A DNA stretch of 64,000 nt from Mycolicibacterium komossense (lineage in GTDB: Bacteria > Actinomycetota > Actinomycetes > Mycobacteriales > Mycobacteriaceae): assembly GCF_025822605.1 (NCBI RefSeq), contig NZ_JACKTY010000028.1:310555-374554 (forward strand). Direction: 5' to 3'. Under the pieces are notes generated by a model. It was not told the origin of the DNA and did no database searches. It saw nothing but the letters and a program-made list of their open reading frames with translations. Positions 8,247-19,800 of this stretch are shown piece by piece (the first letter of the stretch is position 1; each line of letters starts with the position of its first letter). The translations under genes were made by a program, and so were the position numbers.

Positions 8247-9614
8247 CTAGTTGATCGTGCCGCTCAGATCGAAATCCGCCAGGACGGCCGCCAGCAGTCC
8301 GCGCAGATGCTCGCGCGAGTTCGGCGTCCAGGGTTGATACGCCCTTGCCGCCATGAACACTTTGCCGCAGCTACGCCCCGACGTGATGTGCAGTTCGCCG
8401 TAACTGAGCTCATGACTGTGGGTGGTGAGGTTCTGCTCGACCAGTCTGATGGAGAAGTAATCGGCCGCGGTCCCGTCCGCGAGTGCCACCGCCGGATCGA
8501 GATCACCCAGGTACGAACATCCCACCGGAAGATCCGCAAAACCCCCAGCTTCCGGCGGCACGTTTCTGGCCACCGCGAGCGGAATGAACGGGATCAGCGG
8601 CAGCAAAGCCTCCTGATCGGCGAAATCTCCCAGCCCATCGGTCAATGCCTGCTTGATGCCTGCGCGCAGGGTGCGAAGCTCGCCGGTGACAGGTGCCGGG
8701 TCGGCCGTCAGCTCCACCGATTTGAGCGCATTCGCGCGGGTGTCGCCCTCGGTGCGGTCGCTGACCGGGTAGGCCAGCGTCACCAGCCCGTCGTCGCGCA
8801 CCCGGCCGGTCCGTTCCGCAAGCTTCGCGGCGAAGCCGGCGAAAAGCGAATTGCTGGTGCCACCAAGGGCTTTGGCGCGAGCATCCCAGTCGGCGATATC
8901 GACGTAGGCGGTGGCCGTCGGCAGCTCGATCCGCCGATCGGCATCCGAGATCTGCGTGGAGCGTGTACGGCTCGGGTTCGGGCTCGCCTTACCGCGGCTG
9001 GCCTTCTTGGCGAGCTTCGGCGCCGCAGCGACCGCGCGAACCATGTCCGGCACACCCAGCGCCGCCCCGCGGGCATCGTCAGCGACGGCGGCAAGGCGCC
9101 GACGGGCCCGCGGCGGCGGATATCCGAGATCACGGGTGATGCCCTTGGCGGCGTCGGCCAGCACGATGGCGAAGCCCAGGCCATCGATGACGGTGTGCGA
9201 GGCGACAATGCTGACGGCGGTTCCGTAGTTTTCGATCGGGACGATGCCGACATGCCAGGACGGCCCCGCCTCGGGATCGATGGGCACCGCCGCACGTTGG
9301 TCGGCCCAGACGGCGACATCGGACTGCGATCGGATCGGTGCCGCAACATCAATGGGGGTCGACGGCTCCCACCTGATCCAGCGATCGCGGCCGAACGGCA
9401 GCGGGGACCGTTCGATCCGCCGGCCGATCAGTCCGTGCGCGAGGTTGTCGACCATCCGGTTGAGCCCGTCGACGTCGATCTCGCGCGCATACACCCAGGT
9501 GGCTTGTACACAGTGAACATGCCCGCTGGCGCGCACCCAGTGAAACGATGCCTGGTCCATCAGGGCCAGTGTGTTGTCGGGCTTGTCTGCCGATGGATGG
9601 CTAATCGATGACAC
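8247..9614 (-). CDS. HxxxD acyltransferase, tandem copy 1 of 3
   Basis: 455 residues if started at GTG 9614, which overlaps the previous gene's stop by 14 bases and aligns with the N-termini of the next two genes (DNTLALMDQASF here, DNQLELIDQATL in copy 2). The condensation/WS-DGAT-like motif reads SHTVIDG, with H140 and D144; the first His of HHxxxDG is Ser. Other shared blocks are RRIERSPLPFGRDRW (66-80) and PLIPFIP. It is the last gene of the PKS operon. It probably transfers an acyl chain to the glycolipid, but substrate is unknown. The GSDG-type glycines of copies 2 and 3 are replaced by GLG here, so it may have diverged in function. Confidence 0.82.
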   Translation of the reverse strand: MSSISHPSADKPDNTLALMDQASFHWVRASGHVHCVQATWVYAREIDVDGLNRMVDNLAHGLIGRRIERSPLPFGRDRWIRWEPSTPIDVAAPIRSQSDVAVWADQRAAVPIDPEAGPSWHVGIVPIENYGTAVSIVASHTVIDGLGFAIVLADAAKGITRDLGYPPPRARRRLAAVADDARGAALGVPDMVRAVAAAPKLAKKASRGKASPNPSRTRSTQISDADRRIELPTATAYVDIADWDARAKALGGTSNSLFAGFAAKLAERTGRVRDDGLVTLAYPVSDRTEGDTRANALKSVELTADPAPVTGELRTLRAGIKQALTDGLGDFADQEALLPLIPFIPLAVARNVPPEAGGFADLPVGCSYLGDLDPAVALADGTAADYFSIRLVEQNLTTHSHELSYGELHITSGRSCGKVFMAARAYQPWTPNSREHLRGLLAAVLADFDLSGTIN

Positions 9615-10974
9615 CGGTGAGCTCGAACTCCGCCAGGGTTTTAGCCGCCAGCTCACGCAGGGCGGCCTTCGAATTCTCGCCGCCGGGCCGGTAGGCGATG
9701 ACGCCGATGGACACCTTCCCGGCGATCCGTCCCGACACCAGGACGAGCTCCCCGTTGGCCCGTTCGTGCTCACGTCGGGTCATCTGGCGATCCACACCCC
9801 GCAGATAGACGTATTCGGCCTGGGTGCCGTCGGGACGGCCGATCGACGCGTCGAGATCGCCCATGTTGGAACACGCCACCGGAAGATTGCCGAAGCCGAA
9901 CAACGCGCCGGCCGCACGCTTCATCAGCCGTTTCGGGATCAGCGGTATCAGCGGCAGCAGCAGCCCCAGGTCGTCGTTCGACTCGCGGACCGCGGTGACG
10001 GCCGTCTTGAGGGCAGCCCGGGCAGCGGAGAGATCTGTCGTCACCGGCTCGGGGTCGACGCTGGCCTTCGCCAAGGACATCGCGTTTGCTCGAGTGTCCT
10101 CCATCGTCCGCTGACTCACTGCCGCCAGCAACGTGACGCTACCGTCGGCCTCTCGGCGGTCGATCCGCTCGGCGAACTTCGCAGCCAACCCGGCGAGTAG
10201 CGAATAGCTGTTTCCGCCAAGCGCGTTCGCTCTGGCATCCCACTCGGCGGTATCGACGAAGATCGTGATGGCAGGCACGATGAATTCCTCGTCATACTCC
10301 GGCCCCAGCGCAACCTCGGCTTTCGCCGGTGCGGATTCCCGGCTCTGCCTGCGACTTGCCGACACGAGTTTCGTGACAGCGACGGCCGCCTTCGCGATCT
10401 TGGGCAGATCCCGCACGATCTCCCCGAAATCGGTGATCAGCCCACGCAGCCGGGACCGAGAACCCGGTGCCGGATAACCGAAGTCGCTGGTCACCCCGTT
10501 GGCCGCGCACGCCATGGTGAACAGCGCCCCGCCGCCGTCGGAGATGCAGTGCGAGCCGATAATCGAGATCGCCGTCGACCCGTCCGTCAGAGGAAGCACG
10601 GACAAGCGCCAGGCCGGACCTGTTTCCGGGTCGATCGGCAGCTGCGCCCGCTCGTCGATCCAGTCGGTGAGTTCAGCGCGGGGACGCGGATGCGGGGCGA
10701 AATCGATATCGGATGCCGGCCCCAACGAGGAGACCCACCGGTGCCTGCCGAACGGCAGCGGCGACCGCTCGATCCGCCGGCCGTAGAGCCCGTACCCGAG
10801 GTCGTGGTAGAACCGCTTCAGCCCGTCGAAGTCAACCGGATGCTCGTAGAGCCAAGACATCTGCATGAGTTGCCCGCGGCCCGTGGCACGCATCGACAGC
10901 AAAGTGGCCTGGTCGATCAGCTCCAGTTGATTATCCTGTGGCCCAACACTTCTGGCCGGTACTGAGAACGTCAT
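9601..10974 (-). CDS. HxxxD acyltransferase, tandem copy 2 of 3
   Basis: 457 residues from ATG 10974, only 2 bases after the stop of copy 3 (TGAGCATG), so translation is probably coupled. The catalytic motif is SHCISDGGG with H142 and D146. RRIERSPLPFGRHRW (66-80) and the downstream PLIPLIPKR stretch match the other copies, and the C-terminus ELTGVID is nearly the same as ELTGIID of copy 3. Length and motif fit stand-alone condensation-fold acyltransferases related to wax-ester/diacylglycerol synthases, not PapA proper. A role in O-acylating the locus glycolipid is inferred from context. Confidence 0.84.
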   Translation of the reverse strand: MTFSVPARSVGPQDNQLELIDQATLLSMRATGRGQLMQMSWLYEHPVDFDGLKRFYHDLGYGLYGRRIERSPLPFGRHRWVSSLGPASDIDFAPHPRPRAELTDWIDERAQLPIDPETGPAWRLSVLPLTDGSTAISIIGSHCISDGGGALFTMACAANGVTSDFGYPAPGSRSRLRGLITDFGEIVRDLPKIAKAAVAVTKLVSASRRQSRESAPAKAEVALGPEYDEEFIVPAITIFVDTAEWDARANALGGNSYSLLAGLAAKFAERIDRREADGSVTLLAAVSQRTMEDTRANAMSLAKASVDPEPVTTDLSAARAALKTAVTAVRESNDDLGLLLPLIPLIPKRLMKRAAGALFGFGNLPVACSNMGDLDASIGRPDGTQAEYVYLRGVDRQMTRREHERANGELVLVSGRIAGKVSIGVIAYRPGGENSKAALRELAAKTLAEFELTGVID

Positions 10975-10976
10975 GC

Positions 10977-12383
10977 TCAGTCGATGATACCGGTCAGCTC
11001 GAACTCGGCCAGTACCTTCGCCGCCAGCTCACGCAATTCGGGTTTGGTGTTCTCGGCGCCGGGGCGATACGCGATGATGGCCAGGCTGAGCCGACCGTTC
11101 ACCCGTGCCGAGATCACGGTGAGCAGGCCGCGACGCGCTTCGAGGAAACCTCTGGTGACGGCACCGTCGACCCCGCGGACGTAGACGAACTCGGCGTCGG
11201 TGCCATCTGCGCGGCCGATATCTGCGGGCAACTCCCCCAGGTTGGAACACGACACGGGCAGGTCCGCAAAGTTGAACATCGCATCGGCGGTTTTGCGCAC
11301 GGCACGCTTGGGCAGGAACGGGATGAGCGGCAGGAGTTTCAACGCCTCGTCGGGCGAATCCTTGCGGGCCTTCAGACTCTCCCGGATGGCAAGGCGCAGG
11401 GCGGTCAGATCCGAGGTCACATTCGTCGGATCGACGGTGATATCGCCGAGTGTCACCGCGTTCGCCCTGGTGTCTTCCAGAGTTCGATCATTGATCGGGA
11501 CGTTGAGGGTGACCATGCCGTCTACTGCGCGCACCCGCCCGATCCGCTGAGCCAGCTTCGCGGCGAACCCGGCGCTCAGCGCATAGCTGTTTCCACCGAG
11601 GGCAGCGGCACGGGCATCCCACTCGGCGGCGTCGACGAAAACCGTGATGGCGGGCGCAACCACGAGCTCGTCGTCGTGACGACCGGCGACATCGCGGGGT
11701 GCCGGTGCACCTGAACTCGCACTGTCGCGCTTGCGCTTTCGGGCCTGCCGAACCGCTTCGGCGACCGTGCGGGCCACCTCCGGTAGCCCTTGGACCGTCT
11801 CCCTGGCGTCGGTGAGGATGGCGCGCGAGCGGGTGCGGGACAACGGCGGCGGGTAGCCGAGATCGCGGTTGACTCCGTTGACAGCCTCGAAGACGGTGAG
11901 AAACGCGCCGCCGCCATCACCGATGCAGTGCGACCCCACCATCGTGACCGCCGTCGAACCGTCGGTGAGCGGCAGCACGCCCAGATGCCACGCCGGGCCC
12001 CACTGCGGATCGATCGGGAGCTGAGCCCGCTCGTCGAGCCAATCGCTGAGTTCCTCACGCGGACGGGGGTGTTCGACGAAGTCGATACCTACGGGCGGAC
12101 CGAGCGACGACACCCATCGATGGCGTCCGAAGGGCAGCGGCGACGGCTCGATGCGTCGGCCGGCCAGCCCATAACCGAAATTCCGGTGAAAGCGCCTCAA
12201 CCCCTCGAGGTCCACCGGATGCTCGTAGAGCCACGCGCACTGCATGACGGCCTCTTCGCCGGTGGCACGCAGCGCGAGGAAAAGCGCCTGATCGGTGAAG
12301 GTGAGCCGATTATCTTGCTGCGGTGGATGTTTGGGCGCCCGTCCCCTGAAAGGTGAACGGGCGGGACGGTTCTGCGTCGGCAC
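10977..12383 (-). CDS. HxxxD acyltransferase, tandem copy 3 of 3
   Basis: 468 residues from ATG 12383, 12 bases after the papA stop. A basic, proline-rich N-terminal tail of about 23 residues precedes the shared core (DNRLTFTDQALF). Motif SHCIGDGGG gives H152 and D156. RRIEPSPLPFGRHRWVSSLG (76-95) matches the block in copies 1 and 2. A charged linker with KRKRD lies between the two half-domains (about 215-230). It is closest to copy 2 by eye. Like its neighbours it probably esterifies a hydroxyl on a sugar or lipid; donor and acceptor are not known. Confidence 0.84.
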   Translation of the reverse strand: MPTQNRPARSPFRGRAPKHPPQQDNRLTFTDQALFLALRATGEEAVMQCAWLYEHPVDLEGLRRFHRNFGYGLAGRRIEPSPLPFGRHRWVSSLGPPVGIDFVEHPRPREELSDWLDERAQLPIDPQWGPAWHLGVLPLTDGSTAVTMVGSHCIGDGGGAFLTVFEAVNGVNRDLGYPPPLSRTRSRAILTDARETVQGLPEVARTVAEAVRQARKRKRDSASSGAPAPRDVAGRHDDELVVAPAITVFVDAAEWDARAAALGGNSYALSAGFAAKLAQRIGRVRAVDGMVTLNVPINDRTLEDTRANAVTLGDITVDPTNVTSDLTALRLAIRESLKARKDSPDEALKLLPLIPFLPKRAVRKTADAMFNFADLPVSCSNLGELPADIGRADGTDAEFVYVRGVDGAVTRGFLEARRGLLTVISARVNGRLSLAIIAYRPGAENTKPELRELAAKVLAEFELTGIID

Positions 12384-12395
12384 AGGTGAGACGTC

Positions 12396-13838
12396 CTACT
12401 GCCCGTAGCCTGCCGCGCCGGCCCCGGCCAGGACTGCCGGCGCGTAGCGCCCGTCGGCGATTTCCAGGAACACAGCCTTCATCGCGTCGACGAACCGGGA
12501 GGTGGATTCCCGCGCGATCGGGTTGTCCGGGTACGCCACCGTCACGGTGGTGCCGGCTTCGCGCCGGTTCACCCAGATACCGATCTGCTTGGCCGCCCCC
12601 AGGTCGCAGTAGATTCGGCCGTTCAGCCGCTGCCAGTACGACATCACCACCGGATTCAGCGGCGGCAGGCCGATGTCCAGATACGACAGCATGGGCACAC
12701 CCGAGCCGGGCTTCTTTATATGGGGCAGCGATTCGGCCAGCTCGAAGACCCGCTCGAACGGGACGTTGGACATGTCCATGCCGCTGTCGAAGGAGGCCTG
12801 CGCGGCACGCGCGACCTCACCGAAGGATCGCCCGACGACCGGAACGGAAATCGGGACCAGGCCGGTGTACCAACCCGTCGTCGCGAATTCTTCCTGCGTC
12901 GTGCGGGTCGTGGTGGGCGTGATCACGTGATAGTCGGCGGTTCCCGAGAGTTCACATTCGGCGATGGCAGCGCAGGCGAACACACCGCCGATGAACCGGG
13001 CACCGACCGCGGTGCAGGCCAGCTCGAACCTGTCGGTCTCGTGGGCGTCCATCAGCTCGACCGTGAGTAGGTCACCCAGGCAGTGCACCGACGGGTCGCC
13101 CAGCGGTAGCGGGAACTTCGGCAGCGAGCCCGCATTGTTCTCGAAGAAGTCGATCCACCCGCGCACTTCGGGCGACTGCAGGGTCAGCCCGGAGGTGTAC
13201 TCCCGCTGGCGGACGCAGTAGTCGTGGTAGGAGGCCGTCTCCGTCAACCGGATCGGGGCCCCGCCTTCGACCAGCGCGGTGTAGTTCATGTGCAGTTCGA
13301 CGAACAGGGGCACCATCAGCATCGCATCACCGTGTAGATGGTCGACACTGACGTACAGGGTGAAGTGGTCGGCCCGTTGGATGACCCCGAAGCGGAAGCA
13401 GTCCCACTCCAGAGGAGTCGGGGTGGCCAGGATGTGGTCGCGCCACTGCCCCGACGTCATCTCGCCGTGCCTGGTGGCGACGAACTGAATGTCATCGGGG
13501 TTGGTGGCGGTGTGGCGGACGATGCTGTCGTCGTCGGCGAATTCGAACCAGCTGCGGTAGGTGTCGTGGCGGCGCAGGTAGGCGTTGATGACGTAGGTCA
13601 TGGCGCGGATATCGCACCGACCGGGCACATTCCAGGCCGGGATCAGCAGCCGGGCCATCTCGAGTCCGTTGGCGGTGTGCTCGCGGAAGCTGCGGATGTG
13701 CTGATCCTGCTGGTAGCTGGCGGGTACGTCGCTCACCGGGGCGGCGCTCAACTTCTTCACCGACGCCGGCGAAGGACCCCACGACACAACCGACCCGGGT
13801 GCATCCACCCAGTGTTGGATCGCGGTCAACTGAACCAT
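12396..13838 (-). CDS. papA: PapA family polyketide-associated acyltransferase
   Basis: 480 residues, beginning MVQLTAIQHWVDAPGSVVSW. This resembles the PapA1/PapA3/PapA4 group, which transfers PKS-made or fatty acyl groups to trehalose-type sugars. The catalytic HxxxD motif is H167-LHG-D171 (VDHLHGDAM). The later segment ATTGWYTGLVPISVPV fits the structural second motif region of condensation-fold enzymes. It starts 23 bases after the PKS stop and precedes the three acyltransferases, so transfer of the PKS product to a sugar is the likely job. The exact orthologue is not settled, and the symbol is family-level. Confidence 0.9.
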   Translation of the reverse strand: MVQLTAIQHWVDAPGSVVSWGPSPASVKKLSAAPVSDVPASYQQDQHIRSFREHTANGLEMARLLIPAWNVPGRCDIRAMTYVINAYLRRHDTYRSWFEFADDDSIVRHTATNPDDIQFVATRHGEMTSGQWRDHILATPTPLEWDCFRFGVIQRADHFTLYVSVDHLHGDAMLMVPLFVELHMNYTALVEGGAPIRLTETASYHDYCVRQREYTSGLTLQSPEVRGWIDFFENNAGSLPKFPLPLGDPSVHCLGDLLTVELMDAHETDRFELACTAVGARFIGGVFACAAIAECELSGTADYHVITPTTTRTTQEEFATTGWYTGLVPISVPVVGRSFGEVARAAQASFDSGMDMSNVPFERVFELAESLPHIKKPGSGVPMLSYLDIGLPPLNPVVMSYWQRLNGRIYCDLGAAKQIGIWVNRREAGTTVTVAYPDNPIARESTSRFVDAMKAVFLEIADGRYAPAVLAGAGAAGYGQ

Positions 13839-13861
13839 TCGTTTCCCCTAACCTGACCGCA

Positions 13862-16800
13862 CTACCGAGACTCGGCGGACGTCACGACGCCAGTCAGCAT
13901 CTCGCACAGATTCTCGGACAGCGCCCGTACCGTCGTGATGTCAATCGACCGGACGCGGATTCCCGTTACCGTCTCGATCCGGGTACGGAGTTCAAGGTTG
14001 CCCAGCGAGTCCAGACCATACTCCGACACCGGTCGATCGGGATCGACGGAACGGCGCAGGATCAGGCTGACCTGCTCGGACACCAACCGTCGCACCTGGG
14101 CCGGCCACTCGTCACGCGGCAGCTCGTGCAGCTCGGCACGGAAGCCGCTGACGCCGGCCGAACCCGAGGTGCTCGAGCGGAAAGCCTCGGCGAACGAGCT
14201 GCGCTCGGCCAGATCGGTCAGCCACGGCGTGCCGATGGCAGGCGCATATCCGCTGTAGGCCCGGTTGTGCCGCAGCATGGCCTCGAACGCGTACGCCCCT
14301 TCCTCCGGGCGGATCATCGTGGTCTCGCCGTCGGCGGCCAGGTGGGAGCCCCGGCCGATCTCGTCCCAGGCCGCCCAGGCGATCGCCGTGGCGGGCAGAC
14401 CCTGTGCGCGGCGCCAGTGCGTGAACCCGTCCAACCAGCTGTTGGCGGCCGCATAGGCACCCTGGCCGGGTGACCCGAGCAGAGCAGCTGCGGACGAGAA
14501 CGAGCAGAACCAGTCCAGGGGCTCGGAAATGGTGGCGCGGTGCAGGTGCCACGCGCCGTAGACCTTGGGGTCCCAATCCCGCTCGACAAGATCGTCGGTG
14601 ATGTTGGTGAGGATCGCGTCCTCGACCACCGCCGCCGCATGCAGGACACCCCGAACCGGGAGACCGGTCGCGGTCGCCGTCGCGACGAGGGCGTCCACTG
14701 TGTCGGATTCGGCGATATCACCCGTCACCACTTCGACGTCGGTACCCCCGGCGCGCATCCGCTCGATCGCCTCCAGCGCCTCCGGCTTCGGCTGTGACCG
14801 CGAGTTCAGCACGATCCGGCCGCAACCGGCCGCAGCCATCTTCGACGCGAGGAACAAACCGAGACCGCCGAGACCACCCGAGATGATGTAGGAGCCGTCT
14901 CCGCGGAACACGTGCGCCTCGGTCTGGGGCACGACGACGCTGGTGTGCCCGACCCGCGGCATCGACAGCAGCAGCTTGCCGGTGTGCTCGGCCGCGCCCA
15001 TCACGCGGATCGCCGTCGCGGCTTCCGCGAGCGGATAGTGCGTGGTCTCCGGTTGCGGCAACACACCCTCGGCGGTGAGCCGATAGACAGTGTCGAGCAA
15101 CTCGCGGATCTGCTCAGGGTGGGTGGCACACATCAGAGCCAGATCCACGCCGTAGAAAGACAGGTTGCGACGGAAGGGGAACAGTCCCATCCGGGTGTCG
15201 TCGTAGATGTCCTTCTTGCCGATCTCGATGAACCTGCCGCCGAAGGCCAGCAGTTCCACGCCGGCCCGCTGCGATGCGCCGGTTAGCGAGTTCAGCACGA
15301 TATCGACGCCGTAGCCATCGGTGTCGACTCGGATCTGATCGGCGAACGCTGCGCTACGGGAGTCGTAGCAATGGGCAATACCCATGTCTCGCAACAGTTC
15401 CCGACGCTCTTCAGTGCCGGCCGTGGCGAAGATCTCCGCACCTGCGGCACGGGCGATGGCGATGGCCGCCTTGCCGACGCCGCCGGTTGCGGAATGGATC
15501 AGCACCTTGTCGCCGGCCTTGATCCTGGCCAGGTCGTGCAGGCCGTACCAGGCGGTGGCCGACGCAGTGGTGATCGCGGCTGCCTGGTCGGCCCGAAGTC
15601 CGCGAGGCAGTGTCACCGCGACGTTGGCGTCACACGTCAGGAAGGTGCCCCAGCAGCCATTGGACGACATGCCGCCCACGTGGTCGCCGACCCGATGCGA
15701 CGTGACATCGGGGCCGACCGCGGTGACCAGACCGGCGAAATCCAGGCCCAGCTGGGGGCGGCGCCCGTCGAAGCTCGGGTACCGACCGAACGCGACCAGC
15801 ACATCGGCGAAGTTCAGGCTGGATGCGGCGACGGCCACCTCGATCTGTCCGGGCCCCGGCGGCACCCGATCGAATGCCGCCAGCTCCAGGGTCTCGATGT
15901 CACCGGGCGTGCGGATCTCCAGCCGCATGCCGTCGCGCTGGTTGTCGACGACCGTGGTGTGACGCTCGTCGGGCCGCAACGGACTCGGGTACAGATGTGC
16001 GGTGTACCACTGACCACGGCGGAAGGCGGTCTCGTCCTCCTCGGACCCCGACAACAGTTGCATGGCAACCGATTTGGCATCGGAGGTGTCGTCGACGTCG
16101 ATTTGAGTGGGTCGCAGGCTCGGGTGTTCCGCACCGATGACGCGCAGGAGGCCGCGGACGCCGGCCTGCTCCAGATTCGGCCGATCGTCACCGAGCACCG
16201 CCTGAGCACCTCTGGTCACCACGTACAGGCGCGGGCGACCAGGCGCCTCCGGCAGCTCACGGGCAATCCGCACCAGGTGGCGGACATGCTCTCCGCCGCG
16301 GCGAGCGAGCTGTTCCTCCGGGACGCTGTTGTGCGGTGTGGCGACCACCACGACGCCGCTGAACGCCTTGGCGGTGAAGTACGAACCCAGTCGGGTGGCG
16401 TGGCCCGCATGGTCGGCGTGCTCGGACCACGACATGGTGGTCACGTCCGCGTCGCGCAGCTTCAGTGCGTCGGCCAGCTGCGAAGTCAGCAGATCCGCGC
16501 CGTCCGAGGTGCTGACGATCAGGAAGGTGCCGGGGTTGGCCTGGGTCACCTCGTGCAGCTCCTGTTGGCGCCACTCGACGGCCAGCAGGCGCTCGTTGAG
16601 CACCCGCGCGCCCTCGTTGCCCTCCGACATGCCGCTGCCCATCGACAGACCGTCGACCGAGAGCAGTGCCGTCCCGAACTCGTCGAGCAGCACGATGTCG
16701 GCCTCCACGCCGCTGCCGTCCAGCGAGGTGACCGTGGTGAGGCAGTAGCGCGCATTCCTGGTCGGTGCGTGCACCCGCAGTCGCCGCACGCCCAGCGGCA

Positions 16801-19800
16801 GCAACAGGCCGCCGGTACCGGTCGTCTGGACTCCGGGATGCGCCGCGACAGATTGGAAGCAGGCGTCGAGCAGGGCCGGGTGCACGTCGAAGGCGGTCTG
16901 TTGGCTGCGAATCGAGATGGGCAGGCCGATCTCCGCCACGAGCGTGTCGGCATCGCCGTCGCTCGCGTTGACCGCGGCGAGTCCGGTGAACGCGGGGCCG
17001 AACTGGACGCCCCGACTGTCGAACCACTGCCGGACATCCTCGCCCGCCATCCGCAGCGGGTGCGCGGCGAGCAGCTCGACCAGGTTGTAGGTGGTGCTCG
17101 TCTCGTCGGGATCGGCCGCGTGCAGTACCGCACTGGCCCGGCGCTCGCGCTCACCGTCCCGGTCGGTCTCGACCACGAATTCGAAGGCGCCCGCGGCATC
17201 GACCGAGGCATCCGCGCTGACGGGGGTCTCGTCCTCGAGGAGGAGCATCGCCTCGAACTTGACGTCCCGAACCTCGGAGGCGTCACCGAACGTGGCCCGG
17301 GCAGCAGCAAGGGCCATCTCGCAGTAGGCGGCGCCCGGGAGCGCCGCCACGTTGTTGACCTGGTGATCGACGAGCCAGGGCAAGGCCGCGGTGCCGACTT
17401 CGGCCGCCCAGACATGCCTGGCCGGTTCTTCGAGTAGTCGCACGTGCGCACCCAGGAGCGGGTGAGCAGCAACCAGGTGGGCGCCGCGCACCTGATGGTC
17501 CGCGCCATCGGTGCCCAGCAGCAGATGCCGCTGAGTCCAGGTGGGCAGCGGCGCATCGACCAGGTTGCCTTCGGGAAAGACGGCCGAGAAGTCGATCTCG
17601 GCTCCTGCGGCGAACAGGTTGGCCAGGAATCCCCGCAGGCCGCTCGGCATCTCCTGGCCGCGCCGCATCGCGGGCAGAGCTGCCGTCGCGATATCCGCGG
17701 CGGCCGAGGTCTGGTCGACGGCGCGGACCAGCAGCGGGTGGGGCGACAGTTCACCGAAGACCCGGAAGCCATCCTCAAGAGCCGACTGGACTGCAGCCGA
17801 GAACCGGACGGTGTGGCGCAGGTTGTCGACCCAGTAGTCGGCGTCGCAGTACGGCTCTTCGCGGGGGTCGAACGACGTCGCCGAGTAGTACTTGACCTCC
17901 GGGGCCAGCGGGGTGATGTCGGCCAGCTCCTCGGCCAGCCGGTCCAGGATGGGGTCGACCTGCGGCGAATGGGACGCCACGTCGACTGCCACTTCGCGCG
18001 CCATCACCTCGCGCAGTTCCCACGCCGCGACGATGTCGCGCACGGTCTGCGTCGCGCCGCCGATGACCGTGGACATCGGTGAGGCGACGACGGCCACCAC
18101 GACGTCCTCGATGCCCTGCTGCTCGAGCTCTTCACGGACACGCTGCGCGGGCATTTCGACCGACGCCATCGCACCGCCGCCGGCGAGTTCCAGGCACAAC
18201 CGCGATCGGCGGCAGATGACTTTCACACCGTCTTCGAGCGACAGCGCGCCGGCGACGACGGCGGCACCCACTTCACCGAGCGAATGACCGATGACGGCAC
18301 CTGGCCGCACGCCGTAGGTCTTCATGGTGGCCGCCATCGCGACCTGCATCGCGAAGATGGTCGGCTGCACGCGGTGGATGCCGGTGACGGTCTCGGGAGC
18401 CAGCAGCGCCTCGGTGACAGAGAAGTCCGATTCCGCGGCGATGAGCGGTTCGATCTCGGCGATGGTGGCCGCGAACACGGGCTCGGTCGCCAGCAGACCG
18501 GCGCCCATTTCCGCCCACTGAGAGCCCTGTCCGGAGAAGACCCAGACGGGTCCCCGGTCGTCCCGGCCCACCGCCGGCTGGAAGGGGTCGTCGCCGTTGG
18601 TGACCTCATGCAGGCGTTCGACGAGTTCCGCGGGGCTCTGGGCGATCACCGCGGTGCGGACCGACCGGTGTCCGCGACGGCGGGCCAAGGTGTAGGCGAG
18701 ATCGGGCAGCGCCACGTCGGCACCGGCGGTTTCGACCCACTCGGCCAGATGTTGCGCTGTCCGGCGCAGCTCCTCGGCCGAGCTCGAGGACACCGGGAAG
18801 ACGAGCGGTTCTGCTGGGGCGGAGCCGGCTGCCGGGTGCTGCACAGACGTCGACGCCGGCGCCTGCTCGACGATGGCGTGCACGTTTGTGCCCGACATCC
18901 CGTACGAGGACACGGCGGCGCGACGCGGACCGGTGTATTCGGCGGGCCACGGGGTGGTCTCCTCCGGGATGAACAGGCCGGTCTTGATCTTGGCCATCTC
19001 ATCGGGAAGACGGTGGAAATGCAGGTTCTTCGGAATCACACCGTGCTCGACGGCCAGGACAGCCTTCATCAGGCCGAGAACACCCGCGGCGGATTCAGCA
19101 TGGCCGAAGTTGCTCTTCGCCGAGGTGAGCGCGACGGGTCCGTCGGCGGCGTAGACAGTGGAGACGCTGCTGAACTCGATGCCGTCGCCCACCGGGGTGC
19201 CGGTGCCGTGCGCCTCGACCATTCCCACGGTGCCCGGCTCGACCCCGGACACGGCCAACGCCGACCGGAACACGTCGATCTGCGCGTCCTTGGACGGCGT
19301 CAGGATGTTGTCGGTGCGGCCGTCCTGGTTGGAGGCCGTCCCGCGCACGACCGCCAGGATCCGGTCGCCGTCGCGCTCCGCGTCCGACAGGCGCTTGAGC
19401 AGCACGACACCACAGCCCTCGGACCGCACGAAGCCGTCGGCCGCCACGTCGAACGAGTGGCACCGCCCGGTCGGTGAGAGCATCCCTTGGCCCGAGGACG
19501 ACACATAGAGCCGTGGATCCAGCATCAACATCACGCCGCCGGCCAGCGCGAGATCACTCTCCCCCTCGTGCAGGCTGCGGCACGCGGAGTGGATCGCGAA
19601 CATACTCGAGGAGCACGCCGTGTCCAGCGTCATCGCCGGTCCACGCAAACCCATCGAATGCGAGACCCGACCGGAGGCCATGGAGAACGGTGTCCCGGTG
19701 AATGCGTAGGCCTGGTCGAACATCCCGGCGTCACTGGTGATTGCCGCGTAGTCGTCGTGCGAGAGGCCGAAGAACACTCCCGTGGAAGTGCCGGCCAGCG

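Noticed and set aside
15371..17437. Long open frame (about 690 codons) antisense to the PKS
   Set aside because: Arg/Gly/His-rich translation without domains, wholly inside a strongly supported PKS gene; a typical shadow of G+C-rich coding sequence.
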